NCBI GenBank assembly: GCA_963667875.2
Contig: CAXXGC010000002.1
Location: forward strand, 434,001 to 498,000
Source of the DNA: JAEXOD01 sp963667875
GTDB lineage: Bacteria > Bacteroidota > Ignavibacteria > Ignavibacteriales > Melioribacteraceae
Length of the DNA: 64,000 bases
Direction: 5' to 3'
Shown here: positions 55,060 to 64,000 of the stretch, in pieces
How positions within the stretch are numbered: the stretch's first letter is position 1
Layout of the letters: the number at the start of each line of letters is the position of its first letter
Made by a program: the position numbers and the translations under genes
Notes under the pieces: model-generated
The model's input: the letters and a program-made list of their open reading frames with translations, nothing else
The model's database searches: none
Told to the model about the DNA's origin: nothing

Positions 55060-56253
55060 TTACAACATTAGCTCCAGCATAGAATAATCATCATCAAACG
55101 AATCGTCATCTCCTTTAATTTCCCTTATTTCCATAAAAATCAAATCCGAATCGTTTTTTGTTCTAACAATATCTTTAAATTCATCTAAACTCATCATATT
55201 ACCGTTTGGCATATTAATCTCAAAACAACCGTCACTATAAATAAAAAGTTTACTCCCTTTTTCAACAAAACATTTATCACTTTTAAAATTATAACCTTCC
55301 CAATATCCAATAGCAAGATTTTTATTTTGAAGTTCTTTAACTTTTGTTTCATTGCCCTCAATAGTAACAAGCAAAGATGGAGGGTGCCCGCCGCTGGAGA
55401 ATACTAATTCTCTTGTTTTATTATTAAAAACGGCATACCAAATTGTAAAAAACTTATCCCCCTGTTTATCCATAGGGAAAGCTTTATTTAATCCGGCTAA
55501 AACAGAAGCGGGATTACAAAAATCAGTATCCGATAATGATTGCGAACGTAGAACATTCATTGCCGAAATAGATAATAACGCAGCACCCACACCGTGTCCG
55601 CACACATCCAGCAGATACATTGCAAAATTATCCTCATCAATTTTATGGTAGCCAAAAGCATCTCCCCCCAAAGTAGTTGAAGGAATAAATTTCCATTTTG
55701 AGGTAATTGGGCCTTCTAAGGGATCTGGAAGCAATGACCTAACATAAGCTGAGGCTTCGGCTATTTCATCCGATAAAGCCTTCTGTGTGGCCTGTAATGC
55801 CAAATATGCTTCATTCCTCTGAAGTAAATTAATGTACGCTTTACTGTGATATCTTATTCGGGCCAAAACTTCTAATTTGTCGGGCAATTTTACCATATAA
55901 TCATTAGCACCTAAAGCAAATGCTTCGGCTTTTATTTTAGGCTCCTCTTTTGATGACAACACAATTAAGGGGATATTTTCTGTTTGTTTATTACTTCTAA
56001 AAAATTTAACAAGCATTAATCCGTCAATATCGGGCATAACCAAATCCTGTAAAATTACAGTAGGTTTTAATTCTAATGCGGTTTTTAATGCTTCAAGAGG
56101 TTTATTACAAAAATAAAAATTTATATCTTTTTCATCTACTAACATTCTTCTTACAGCTTCACCAATAATCAACTGATCATCAACAAGCAGAACTGTAATT
56201 TTATGTTCTGTTAATCCTTTAGTAAACTGATTGTTTGCAGCAGGAGTATTCAT
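55060..56253 (-). CDS. Response regulator with a SpoIIE-type PP2C phosphatase output
   Basis: 397 residues. Receiver domain at about 18-135 (VDD at 24-26, phospho-acceptor D70 in VILQDLVMP, K104 in MVKLPDK), a coiled-coil link (about 138-175) and a PP2C/SpoIIE domain at about 185-395. The metal-binding Asp residues are visible in GGDAFGYH and DVCGHGVGAA, and SDGCFE follows near the end. This domain dephosphorylates anti-anti-sigma factors or similar Ser/Thr-phosphoproteins. It is the last gene of the chemosensory operon, 11 bp after cheB, so it is the likely output of the CheA kinase. Confidence 0.9.
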   Translation of the reverse strand: MNTPAANNQFTKGLTEHKITVLLVDDQLIIGEAVRRMLVDEKDINFYFCNKPLEALKTALELKPTVILQDLVMPDIDGLMLVKFFRSNKQTENIPLIVLSSKEEPKIKAEAFALGANDYMVKLPDKLEVLARIRYHSKAYINLLQRNEAYLALQATQKALSDEIAEASAYVRSLLPDPLEGPITSKWKFIPSTTLGGDAFGYHKIDEDNFAMYLLDVCGHGVGAALLSISAMNVLRSQSLSDTDFCNPASVLAGLNKAFPMDKQGDKFFTIWYAVFNNKTRELVFSSGGHPPSLLVTIEGNETKVKELQNKNLAIGYWEGYNFKSDKCFVEKGSKLFIYSDGCFEINMPNGNMMSLDEFKDIVRTKNDSDLIFMEIREIKGDDDSFDDDYSMLELML

Positions 56254-56264
56254 TTTATAATTTC

Positions 56265-57278
56265 CTATATTATTCTTATCAATTCTTCAGCAATATTTTC
56301 AATCGGTAATATTTTTTCGGCCGCGTTTAACTCACTTGCCGCTTTTGGCATTCCATAAACAACCGAAGTACTTTCATCTTGAGCAATAGTTATCATACCG
56401 GCTTTTTTTAACGTTAACAATCCTTCTGCTCCATCACGTCCCATTCCGGTTAAAAGAATACCAATTACTTTACCCGGATAATTACTAGCAACACTATTAA
56501 AAAATACATCAACAGACGGCCGGAACGGATAATTTATTGGTTCCTGAATATAATCTAATGATAAATTAGGACGTAATATCAGATGGTCATTTGTAGCCGC
56601 AAGATATACATTCCCTTTTCTAAGCAAACTCCCTTTTTCGGCAGTCTTTACATTAAGCGGTGTTTGTTCGTTAAACCAATTAGCCAACCCACTTGCAAAT
56701 TCGCTGTCAACGTGCTGTACAATTACAATTGGTGATTTAAAATCCGCGGGTAATGAGGATATTATTTTTGCAACTGCGTTAGGTCCTCCGGTAGAAGCAC
56801 CGATAACAACTAATTTTGGCAGATGGGATGATTCTTCAACTCTGGTAATATTTGGTTTTTTATTTAATCCCGGTTCATATTTTTTAATAATTTTTTTACC
56901 TATTGAATCTATTTTTTTTAGTAAAAAATCCTTGCCGAGCGTATCAGCATCATTAATCATTTGAGGGGTTCTTACGGCATCCAAAGCACCATAACCCATT
57001 GCAGCAAACACTTTTGCCGAGTTTAATCTTACTGAAGCAGTTACAATTAAAATGGAACACTTGCAGTTTTCCATTATTTTTTTTGTTGCTTCCACACCAT
57101 CCATAACCGGCATTATAAGATCCATCAAAATTAAATCGGGTGTATCTTTTTTTGCCATTTCAACAGCTTCCGCTCCATTCCATGCAATCCATGCAATTTC
57201 GTATTCGGGAACTGTCTTAATAATATTTTTTAATACTTCCACAGCTACCGATAAATCATTTACAATAGCAATTCTCAT
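56265..57278 (-). CDS. cheB: Chemotaxis methylesterase CheB (WspF-like position)
   Basis: 337 residues. Receiver at 1-120 with phospho-acceptor D53 in LILMDLIMP; methylesterase domain at about 150-335 with triad S162 (GASTGGP), H189 (VQHVD) and D282 (GMGRDG). It demethylates receptors and gives adaptation. ATG 57278 overlaps the cheA stop by 4 bp, so translation is coupled. Wsp-type clusters keep the same CheA-then-CheB order. Confidence 0.94.
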   Translation of the reverse strand: MRIAIVNDLSVAVEVLKNIIKTVPEYEIAWIAWNGAEAVEMAKKDTPDLILMDLIMPVMDGVEATKKIMENCKCSILIVTASVRLNSAKVFAAMGYGALDAVRTPQMINDADTLGKDFLLKKIDSIGKKIIKKYEPGLNKKPNITRVEESSHLPKLVVIGASTGGPNAVAKIISSLPADFKSPIVIVQHVDSEFASGLANWFNEQTPLNVKTAEKGSLLRKGNVYLAATNDHLILRPNLSLDYIQEPINYPFRPSVDVFFNSVASNYPGKVIGILLTGMGRDGAEGLLTLKKAGMITIAQDESTSVVYGMPKAASELNAAEKILPIENIAEELIRII

Positions 57279-59986
57279 TGGCTGCTTTCCCCAATAAGTT
57301 CTTTGACTGCATTAATAAATGTATCGTCGTTAAAACTGCTTTTAGTTAAATAATAATTTGCTCCGGCTTCAAGTCCCTTCAATTTGTCTTCCTGCCTGTC
57401 TTTATATGAAACAATAACAACCGGAATCTTTTTATATTTTTCATGCCCCTTTACCAATGCTGTAAATTCAAGACCATTCATTCGCGGCATATCAATATCG
57501 CTTATTATTAAATCGTATGTATTACCCCGCACGGAATTCCACCCGTCAACACCGTTTATAGCCGTATCAACTTCATAACCAAAACTGATTAATAATTTTC
57601 TTTCAACTTCACGAACGGTAACGGAATCATCAACAACAAGTATTCGTTTTCGTTTAATAATATTTGCTTTAACAGCCTTGGCAATTCGTTTTAATCTGCC
57701 GCCGCTTATAATATCATCAATTGAACGAATTAAATCCTCCACATCAAATATCAAAACAGGTTCCCCGTTATCAAGCAATGATGCCGCGGATATATCTTTT
57801 ATTTTACCCAGCCTCGGATCTAAACGGTGAACCACTAAATCCTGTTCACCTACAAATTTATCAACAACAAGAGCATATTTATTTATTCTGTCGCTAATAA
57901 CAACCGCAAATACTTCCTGCATAGGTTTAATACTTTCGGTTTTACCAAGTATTTGCAATAAATGAACAAGTCCTACATTCGATCCATTTAAATTTATATA
58001 TTGTTTTCCTTCAATCGATTGAATTTCGTTTTGAGGAATTATTAATGTCTGTTCAATTCGGGTTAAAGGAAATGCATAAGGTTCATCAGCTGCATCAATT
58101 ATTAAAGTACGTAAAACTGATAAAGTTATAGGCAGTTTCAAAATAAACTTTGTACCTTTTCCTTTTGTGGTTTCCACGCTGATAATACCATTTACTTCCT
58201 GTACCATATTTTGAACAACATCAAGCCCCACACCACGGCCGGAAACCTCAGTTACAGATTCAGCAGTTGAAAAACCGGGTAAAAATAAAAAGTCAATTAA
58301 TTCATTTTGCGATAGATTTGCCGCAATTTCTTTTGTTATGTAATTTTTAGAAACAATCTTTTCAGTTAAACGGTCAAAATCGACACCCTTACCGTCATCT
58401 TCAATTGTAATTAAAAGCATTCCCCCGCTGTGAATAGCAGTCAAAACAATCTTCCCTTCTTCGTTTTTTCCTTTATTTATTCTTTCCTGAGGAGATTCGA
58501 TTCCATGATCAATGGCGTTACGTAAAATATGAGTCAGTGGTGATTTTAGCTTCTCTAATATATCCCTGTCAATTTTTGTAGTTTTTCCAATTATTTCCAG
58601 TTCGTTTTTTTTGCCAAGCTGTTTACTTATATCCCTTACCATTCTTGGAAAATCCGAAACACCATCCTCAAACGGTCGCATTCTGCTTAGCAATACTTCT
58701 TTATACATCCTATTTGAAATATTTACGGATTTTGAAGTATACATTTCAAGTTCCGAATTATATTCCAATAATCTTTTCTTTAAATCAATAATTATCTGTT
58801 GTAATTTATTAAGCTGGTTTTTTTCTTTTTCCGAATAATTAATATTTTGTGTGTTCTCTAAAAATTTTTCCAAAGTTGTCGAAAGTTCATTTTGCAAATT
58901 TTTAACTTTGCTTATCGAATCAACATATTTTTGAGTGTTTCTCGAAACTATCAATGATTCGCTTGCATAACCAACCAACCTATTAATATTTTCCGCACTT
59001 ACCCGTAATATCCTGTCGGAATCCAAATCATCAACTTTATGTTCTTTTTTCTTTTCTTCTTTTTTAATCGGTTGTATTTTTTTTTCTTCAACAGCCGGTT
59101 TTTCATCATCAAAATTATTATCCAAATTATTTATTTTTGATAATTGAATTTCAATTAAATCAAACTGCTCTATGTTTTCATTTATCCAAACTGCCAAATT
59201 GCCGCTTGCAGCCATTGCGCTAAACAAATCAACCGAACTTAAAAGAACATCAATTTGCGCAGTTTTTATTGTGGCCCTGTTCTCTTTAACTGCAATAAAA
59301 TAATCTTCCATTAAATGCGCAATTTTAACAATGGCCGATATATTTAATATCCTTGCGGCACCTTTTATTGAATGAGATGCCCTCATTAAATCTTCAATTT
59401 TGTCTAAATTGGAGTTGTTTTTTTCTAACTCAAGCAATCCTTCATTAAGTACTAACGAGTTATTTTCCAATTCGGCAATAAATAATTCCAGCATCCCCGG
59501 ATCAATATCCAATATTATTTCGGTCTTTTTTATTTCCGGTTTTACTAATTTTTCCTCTTTTGGGCTAATTTTTTTATTCTCAATAGGTGCAACAACCTTT
59601 TCCGGTTTTGAATTAGTTGGGATACGTATCTTATTTTCCAGACTAGTCAATATTTCTTTGTTTTGTTCGTGCCAAACAGGAATATTATCGGCCTCTTCCA
59701 AAGCGGCTTTATTTAATATTTCAACGCTATCGTATAATAATTCAAATCTGCTTTTATCGGGTAAAATTTTATTTCTAATTAATTCTTCAAAATATTCTTC
59801 AAAAGCACCGGCAAAAGATGCCAAATTATCAAAACCGAGTATTTTTGCAGCCCCCTTAATAGAATGAGCGGCCCTAATTATTTCATCAAATAAACTAAAA
59901 TCCGTTGGATCCGTTTCAAAAGCTATTAATCCTTTATTTAATATTGCTGAATTTGATTCCAATTCACTTTTTAATAAATTCAGCAT
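57275..59986 (-). CDS. cheA: Hybrid CheA kinase with two Hpt domains and a C-terminal receiver (WspE-like)
   Basis: About 903 residues. Two Hpt domains, with phospho-His H41 (AAHSIKGAA) and H205 (RASHSIKGAA), are joined by a Lys/Pro-rich linker. The dimerisation and HATPase parts follow at about 365-590 (HILRNAIDHGIESP, DDGKGVD, SGRGVGLDVV), then the CheW-like domain (about 595-725) and a receiver with D830 (LIISDIDMP). It phosphorylates itself on receptor signals and passes phosphate to the receivers of CheB, the phosphatase protein and its own tail. ATG 59986 has GGAG 6 nt upstream; a TTG at 60004 in the same frame has no such box. Confidence 0.94.
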   Translation of the reverse strand: MLNLLKSELESNSAILNKGLIAFETDPTDFSLFDEIIRAAHSIKGAAKILGFDNLASFAGAFEEYFEELIRNKILPDKSRFELLYDSVEILNKAALEEADNIPVWHEQNKEILTSLENKIRIPTNSKPEKVVAPIENKKISPKEEKLVKPEIKKTEIILDIDPGMLELFIAELENNSLVLNEGLLELEKNNSNLDKIEDLMRASHSIKGAARILNISAIVKIAHLMEDYFIAVKENRATIKTAQIDVLLSSVDLFSAMAASGNLAVWINENIEQFDLIEIQLSKINNLDNNFDDEKPAVEEKKIQPIKKEEKKKEHKVDDLDSDRILRVSAENINRLVGYASESLIVSRNTQKYVDSISKVKNLQNELSTTLEKFLENTQNINYSEKEKNQLNKLQQIIIDLKKRLLEYNSELEMYTSKSVNISNRMYKEVLLSRMRPFEDGVSDFPRMVRDISKQLGKKNELEIIGKTTKIDRDILEKLKSPLTHILRNAIDHGIESPQERINKGKNEEGKIVLTAIHSGGMLLITIEDDGKGVDFDRLTEKIVSKNYITKEIAANLSQNELIDFLFLPGFSTAESVTEVSGRGVGLDVVQNMVQEVNGIISVETTKGKGTKFILKLPITLSVLRTLIIDAADEPYAFPLTRIEQTLIIPQNEIQSIEGKQYINLNGSNVGLVHLLQILGKTESIKPMQEVFAVVISDRINKYALVVDKFVGEQDLVVHRLDPRLGKIKDISAASLLDNGEPVLIFDVEDLIRSIDDIISGGRLKRIAKAVKANIIKRKRILVVDDSVTVREVERKLLISFGYEVDTAINGVDGWNSVRGNTYDLIISDIDMPRMNGLEFTALVKGHEKYKKIPVVIVSYKDRQEDKLKGLEAGANYYLTKSSFNDDTFINAVKELIGESSQ

Positions 59987-60009
59987 ATTAAGCTCCACAC
60001 TCAAAAAAA

Positions 60010-60684
60010 TTAAAATACATTTTTACTTATCCCGGCAAATAGTTTTTTTTCATCCAAAACACCAATATATTTTTTTTCTTCATCATTTATTATCCCTCTA
60101 AAAAAATTTGCGGAATTTCGTTTTAGTGTAGAGGGCACTTGTCCAATTTCCGGCTCTTTAATTTTTTTTACGCCAACAATTTCATCCACGGTAAAAGCCC
60201 AATAGTCTTTATCAGCATGCAGAACCAGCATACGTTTATATATTTTTTTTCTTTCAGCAACATTTATATAATGCCCAGTCTCAATTCCAAGCAGTTGTTT
60301 AGCATCAATTACAATTTTAATTTCCCCTCGTATATTTGCAATACCAAGCAAAATTATGCTGTTTTTATTTGGCAGTGAATGAACTTTATTATTATCCGTA
60401 ATTAAGGTTACACATCCGGCCGATAAAGCCATATATTCTTCTTCAATTCTAAAAATAATAAACGAATTTTCAATAGATTGAAAAACTTCTTTTTCTTTTG
60501 CAAGTATATCATTCCATTCATCTAAATATCCTTCAGGCGGTTCACGGTTAAATAAGTCGGTTCCCGCACTTTCAAAAACCTTGCAATTAACACAATGGAT
60601 ATTTTCTAATAGTTTTGCGCAACTGCTATTTCCCCACACGCCAATATCAAGCCAGCAATTATTAATTTCATTTGTAATTTTCAT
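60010..60684 (-). CDS. WspD-like CheW scaffold protein with a Cys-rich N-terminus
   Basis: 224 residues from ATG 60684, which follows the previous stop by one base and has GGAAAGAG upstream; a longer frame to 60723 would overlap the cheW gene. The N-terminus has NNCWLDIGVWG and SCAKLLENIHCVNCKVF, with Cys at 10, 22, 31 and 34, the pattern of WspD. A CheW domain follows at about 85-220 (MALSAGCVTLI, LGIANIRGEIKIVIDAKQLLG, VDEIVGV). It links receptors to CheA. The four Cys might bind a metal ion or sense redox state; this is inference. Confidence 0.88.
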   Translation of the reverse strand: MKITNEINNCWLDIGVWGNSSCAKLLENIHCVNCKVFESAGTDLFNREPPEGYLDEWNDILAKEKEVFQSIENSFIIFRIEEEYMALSAGCVTLITDNNKVHSLPNKNSIILLGIANIRGEIKIVIDAKQLLGIETGHYINVAERKKIYKRMLVLHADKDYWAFTVDEIVGVKKIKEPEIGQVPSTLKRNSANFFRGIINDEEKKYIGVLDEKKLFAGISKNVF

Positions 60685-60685
60685 T

Positions 60686-61138
60686 CTACACTCTTTCCGA
60701 AAATAAAAGTGTTTTAATTTCATCGGATATTATCGATGAGACCTCTATTAATTGAATAAGCCTATTTACATGTGTAAATACTTTTCCTAAAAATTTTGCT
60801 TCTTTTATTACAACACTCGGATCACTTAGTTTATCATCATCAATTCGTACAATTTCATTTATTCTTTTTACAATCAATCCTATTGTTTTTTCTTCACCGC
60901 TAAAGTTTAATTTAACCACTAATATTTTGGCACTTAACACATTTTCTGTCAATTTATTATTTATTATAACACCCAAATCAATAACAGGAATATTATTCCC
61001 ACGATAGTTAAAAATTCCACGTAAATAATGAGGCGCCTGGGGAACAGATATTAAATTCATAAAAGGAACGACTTCTGTTAAATCTTTACTTTTTATTCCG
61101 TACACCGTTTCACCGGCTGTAAACAATAACACTAACAA
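60686..61138 (-). CDS. cheW: CheW coupling protein
   Basis: 150 residues, one CheW domain: LLFTAGETVYGIKSKDLTEV at the start, YLRGIFNYRGNNIPVIDLG in the middle and LIVKRINEIVRI after it. It couples receptors to CheA. The start TTG 61138 has GGAG 6 nt upstream. It lies 12 bp after the receptor gene and 1 bp before the WspD-like gene, matching the WspA-WspB order. Confidence 0.93.
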   Translation of the reverse strand: MLVLLFTAGETVYGIKSKDLTEVVPFMNLISVPQAPHYLRGIFNYRGNNIPVIDLGVIINNKLTENVLSAKILVVKLNFSGEEKTIGLIVKRINEIVRIDDDKLSDPSVVIKEAKFLGKVFTHVNRLIQLIEVSSIISDEIKTLLFSERV

Positions 61139-61150
61139 TTTTAGCTCCTA

Positions 61151-62764
61151 TTATTCAGTTTTAAATTTTCCGGTTTCCTGTTGTAAAAGTTTTGAAGCAT
61201 TATTAAGCTGTGTAATTGCGTAATTTGTTTCTCGTATAGCATCTGCAGTTTGTTTTGCACTTTCATTTATTTGGATCATCGAATCTTTAATTGAAATTGC
61301 GCTTTCCGATTGATTTTGCATACCATAATTTATTGTATCAAATTTTGGAATCAGTTCCTGAACACTTCCTATAACTTTACCCATAAGTTCACTTACCATA
61401 TTAACTTCTTCAACACCGGTATGAACCTCTTTGGTAAATTTATCCATACCAATTACACCTTCGGTAACGGATGATTTCATCTCTTTAATCAATTTTTCAA
61501 TATCCAAAACTGCGGCAGAACTTTGATCGGCCAAACGTCTTATTTCGCGTGCTACAACAGCAAATCCCTTTCCAAATTCACCTGCTTTTTCTGCTTCAAT
61601 TGAGGCATTTAACGATAATAAATTAGTTTGCTCCGATATTTTATTAATTGTAAAAACCACTTTGCCAATATTTGCGGCTTTTTCATTTATTGTTGTTAAT
61701 CTTTCCGAAATTTCACTAACAGCATTGTCAAGATGATTCATAATGGTATCCATACTGTTAATACCGGTTTTACTTGCTTCGGCAATTTCTTTTGTATTAT
61801 CACTCATTATAAGCAGTTCGGTCATTGTTAAGGCTAAGTTTTCCGATGTGTTGGAAATAAGTTTTGCCGTTTCAACTATTTCGTTAGTTGTGCTTACGTG
61901 TTCAACTATAGTTGCTTCAAGTTGTTTGCTTGATGCAGAAATTTGTGCGGTCGAGGATGTTATTTGAACAACAATATTTTTTATTCCAACAACAATTGTA
62001 TGTATTTTTTGTAAAAACAAATTAATATTTTCCGATAAAAATTTAATTTCGCCTTGATCCGAAACGTCAAATTCTCTTGTCAAATCACCTTCATCGGATG
62101 ATAAGTTATTTATTTTAGTAATAATAAAATCCAATTTGGTTATTTTTCTAATCATTAAATAAATAAATACTATAAGTGCCAGCAAAAAACACCATAGCAG
62201 CAATTTTGCAGTAAAATATAAATTATTCATTTCATTATTTAGTTCTGTATTTACTTCGCTGGTCCATTTATTGGAATAACTGCTAAAAGCTAACATTGGG
62301 GTGTTAATTTTGTTTTTCCCGTCAATATATGCTGTTCCCGACAACTGTTTTCGGGCTGTTTCATTATTCCCCTTAAAAACCTCATTAAACGATTCTCTTT
62401 CCAGTACAACAAGTTTATCCGATTCATATTTCACTTTTTCTAATAGTTCCATCATTTCAATTGGAGCTTTTAGATTATACAAGTTTTCAATTATTTTTTC
62501 ACGGGTTTTTTCACTGTTAACTATATTCCAATAATTATTGTAATGAACAATATCACTGTTTTCGGCAAATAATAAAGCTTCGTTTGACAAATAGTCGGTA
62601 ACATTTTTAAGATTGGAACCTAATTTGCGTAATTCAATTATTTGGTTATTTATAATTATTTTTTCGTTTACTGCGTTATAATATGAATTTAGGATAATAT
62701 ATATTAAAACTATAAACGAAAAAAAAATGGCTCCAAATATTTTTACTGTTGATGATATTTTCAT
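61151..62764 (-). CDS. Methyl-accepting chemotaxis protein (WspA-like position)
   Basis: 537 residues. Membrane helix at about 8-28, a helical outer domain (about 30-182), a second helix (about 184-206), a HAMP-like segment, and a signalling coiled coil with tip QTNLLSLNASIEAEKAGEFGKGFAVVAREIRRLADQ. The tip uses SIEAEKAG where most receptors have AIEAARAG. The adjacent receptor has the same change, so the two probably share the same kinase. ATG 62764 has GGAG 9 nt upstream. Confidence 0.92.
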   Translation of the reverse strand: MKISSTVKIFGAIFFSFIVLIYIILNSYYNAVNEKIIINNQIIELRKLGSNLKNVTDYLSNEALLFAENSDIVHYNNYWNIVNSEKTREKIIENLYNLKAPIEMMELLEKVKYESDKLVVLERESFNEVFKGNNETARKQLSGTAYIDGKNKINTPMLAFSSYSNKWTSEVNTELNNEMNNLYFTAKLLLWCFLLALIVFIYLMIRKITKLDFIITKINNLSSDEGDLTREFDVSDQGEIKFLSENINLFLQKIHTIVVGIKNIVVQITSSTAQISASSKQLEATIVEHVSTTNEIVETAKLISNTSENLALTMTELLIMSDNTKEIAEASKTGINSMDTIMNHLDNAVSEISERLTTINEKAANIGKVVFTINKISEQTNLLSLNASIEAEKAGEFGKGFAVVAREIRRLADQSSAAVLDIEKLIKEMKSSVTEGVIGMDKFTKEVHTGVEEVNMVSELMGKVIGSVQELIPKFDTINYGMQNQSESAISIKDSMIQINESAKQTADAIRETNYAITQLNNASKLLQQETGKFKTE

Positions 62765-62792
62765 AAAATAATCTCCATCCGATATTAACCCG

Positions 62793-64000
62793 CTAATTTT
62801 CGCGCAGGTTATTTACAGCACTATCTAATAATATGTTACTATTATAAAATTCCCTTAAATACTCAACCGATTGTTCAGCGTTTTTATTTAAAATAACAAC
62901 AACTTCTTTTATTTTTTTTGCGTCTGCAAATTGAGTATCTATTCCTGAAGCAATTACATTAAATTGGTTTATCACTTCTTTATATCTTTGAATTATTTCT
63001 TCTACATCAACAACTGTATTACTAACATCGGCAGAAGCATTATTAACATTTTTTAGAAACGTATTAGTTTCTGTTAACGCTCTTGCAACGGCTTGTTTTA
63101 TTTCAATTATTATTTCTTCAATTTCAAAAATCGAGTTGTTGATTTGTGAGGATAATTTTTTTATTTCAAGACCAACTAAAGCAAATCCGTCTCCATAATC
63201 TCCCGCTTTTTCCGCCTCAATTGAAGCATTTAATGCAAGCAGATTTGTTTTATCGGATATTTTGTTCATTGTAGTAACAATATTTGAAATTCTTCCTGCT
63301 ACCGAATGAAGCTTTTCTAAACTTTGGCTATTGTTTTTAGTTAATTCGGTCAAATTGTTCATTTGATTTGTTAATTGTTGTAATAACCCATAACTGCTTT
63401 CTGCAGATTTTGAAGTTTCGTTAGCACTTTTTAACAACTGGGATGTTACCTGCATTAAATCCTGCGATTTGGAAGTAATCTCCTCAACCGAAACTAGAAT
63501 ATTAGAAGCATGTTCCGAAAATTCACTTACCTTTTTGTTCTGTAATTGATATGTTATATGAATATCATCGGAATTAAGTTTTACTTCCGTAATTGAATGC
63601 CGGACTTTAAGGAATAACGAGTTGACAATTTTCCCCATATCCCCAAGAACAAGCAACAAGTTTCCAATTTCATCATTTGGATTATTAACCGTAACTTTTA
63701 CTTCCTCGCCTAATAGTATTTTATTACTTATAGCAACGGCCTTCCATATAGGGTTTAATATTCGTTTTGAAACATAATATAACACAATACCTGATAATAT
63801 AAACCCCGCAATGCCAATAATTACAATTAATAAAATAGTACTATTTATTGGTGCAGTAATAATACTTTCATCCCCGGCGGCCAATAAAAACCAATCCCCT
63901 GTTTTGATTTTTAATTTCACTAAAAGTTTGTCTTCCGAATTATCTTGAAACCGAAAAATATTGTCATTCGAATCATTGAATGAGTTATATTCGTCAATAT
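62793..64000 (-). CDS. Methyl-accepting chemotaxis protein, N-terminus outside the window
   Basis: At least 402 residues are visible. The frame is open to the right edge with no stop, so the start lies beyond it; the GTG at 63920 is only an internal codon. The visible part begins with the end of a Cache-type sensor (TGDWFLLAAG), then a membrane helix (about 63785-63850), HAMP, and a signalling domain with tip KTNLLALNASIEAEKAGDYGDGFALVGLEIKKLSSQ. The tip shares SIEAEKAG with the next receptor. It is the most upstream gene seen of the chemosensory operon; the CheR expected for it may lie just outside. Confidence 0.9.
   Translation of the reverse strand, partial: IDEYNSFNDSNDNIFRFQDNSEDKLLVKLKIKTGDWFLLAAGDESIITAPINSTILLIVIIGIAGFILSGIVLYYVSKRILNPIWKAVAISNKILLGEEVKVTVNNPNDEIGNLLLVLGDMGKIVNSLFLKVRHSITEVKLNSDDIHITYQLQNKKVSEFSEHASNILVSVEEITSKSQDLMQVTSQLLKSANETSKSAESSYGLLQQLTNQMNNLTELTKNNSQSLEKLHSVAGRISNIVTTMNKISDKTNLLALNASIEAEKAGDYGDGFALVGLEIKKLSSQINNSIFEIEEIIIEIKQAVARALTETNTFLKNVNNASADVSNTVVDVEEIIQRYKEVINQFNVIASGIDTQFADAKKIKEVVVILNKNAEQSVEYLREFYNSNILLDSAVNNLREN

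Noticed and set aside
60685..60723. Longer WspD-like protein starting at 60723
   Set aside because: It would overlap the end of cheW by 38 bp. ATG 60684 follows the stop by one base and has a GGAAAGAG box.

Overview
The window is AT-rich chromosomal DNA that most resembles Ignavibacteria (the Ignavibacteriota side of the Bacteroidota/Chlorobi group). Three complete secreted proteins end in a type IX secretion sorting domain with the NYPNPFNP box typical of that lineage. Many genes have strong GGAG or GAGG Shine-Dalgarno sequences about 5-6 nt before the start, and TTG and GTG starts are common. Two promoters of the form TTGAYT-N17-TATATT can be read. The lineage is inferred from these traits, not from a search.

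Layout. 1-3305: a frameshifted secreted protein gene and an intact IS1202-group (ISNCY) insertion sequence with 25-bp terminal inverted repeats and a 16-bp target duplication. 3494-14303: an orphan REC-CheB gene, then a long minus-strand run read in the order pcm, miaA, a 21-copy heptanucleotide array, prfB, a cyclic-nucleotide-binding protein, yjbQ, a secreted Cys/His protein, a secreted TIM-barrel-like protein and a giant hybrid histidine kinase. 14391-16900: a UPF0316 membrane protein, tRNA-Gly and tRNA-Cys, then 1.7 kb of tandem compound repeats. 16960-21872: glycan enzymes (GH92, GH13) and yidD. 21893-30939: a chemoreceptor, a secreted esterase, then Trm112-like, FAD-oxidase, TPR and clpX genes. 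31743-39686: a Yip1-type membrane protein, a tryptophanase, amrA-amrB, proS and an RsmI-like gene. 39753-42465: a lipoprotein, a DUF1289 protein and an AbiE toxin-antitoxin pair. 42673-54762: an S46 dipeptidyl-peptidase, an ABC importer whose binding protein is fused to a permease, a thioesterase, a T9SS subtilase and a DUF5009 membrane protein. 55060-64000: a seven-gene chemosensory operon that enters from beyond the right edge.

How it works together. The gene set suits a heterotroph that degrades polymers outside the cell (secreted subtilase, esterase, GH13, GH92, S46 peptidase) and imports sugars. The right-hand operon has the parts of a Wsp-type pathway: two receptors, CheW, a WspD-like CheW, a CheA-REC hybrid with two Hpt domains, and CheB. 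Its apparent output is a REC-SpoIIE phosphatase rather than a diguanylate cyclase. That suggests control of an anti-sigma or anti-anti-sigma switch.

The points most worth a second look are: a prfB programmed +1 frameshift site whose in-frame stop is TAA instead of the near-universal TGA; the binding-protein/permease fusion; the Wsp-like pathway ending in a phosphatase; a tryptophanase that carries tryptophanase residues at the three positions separating it from an otherwise closer match to tyrosine phenol-lyase; a perfect 34-bp CRP-like palindrome before the subtilase; and the repeat arrays. No CRISPR array, rRNA or prophage was seen. All functional calls come from reading motifs in the sequence; no database search was run.
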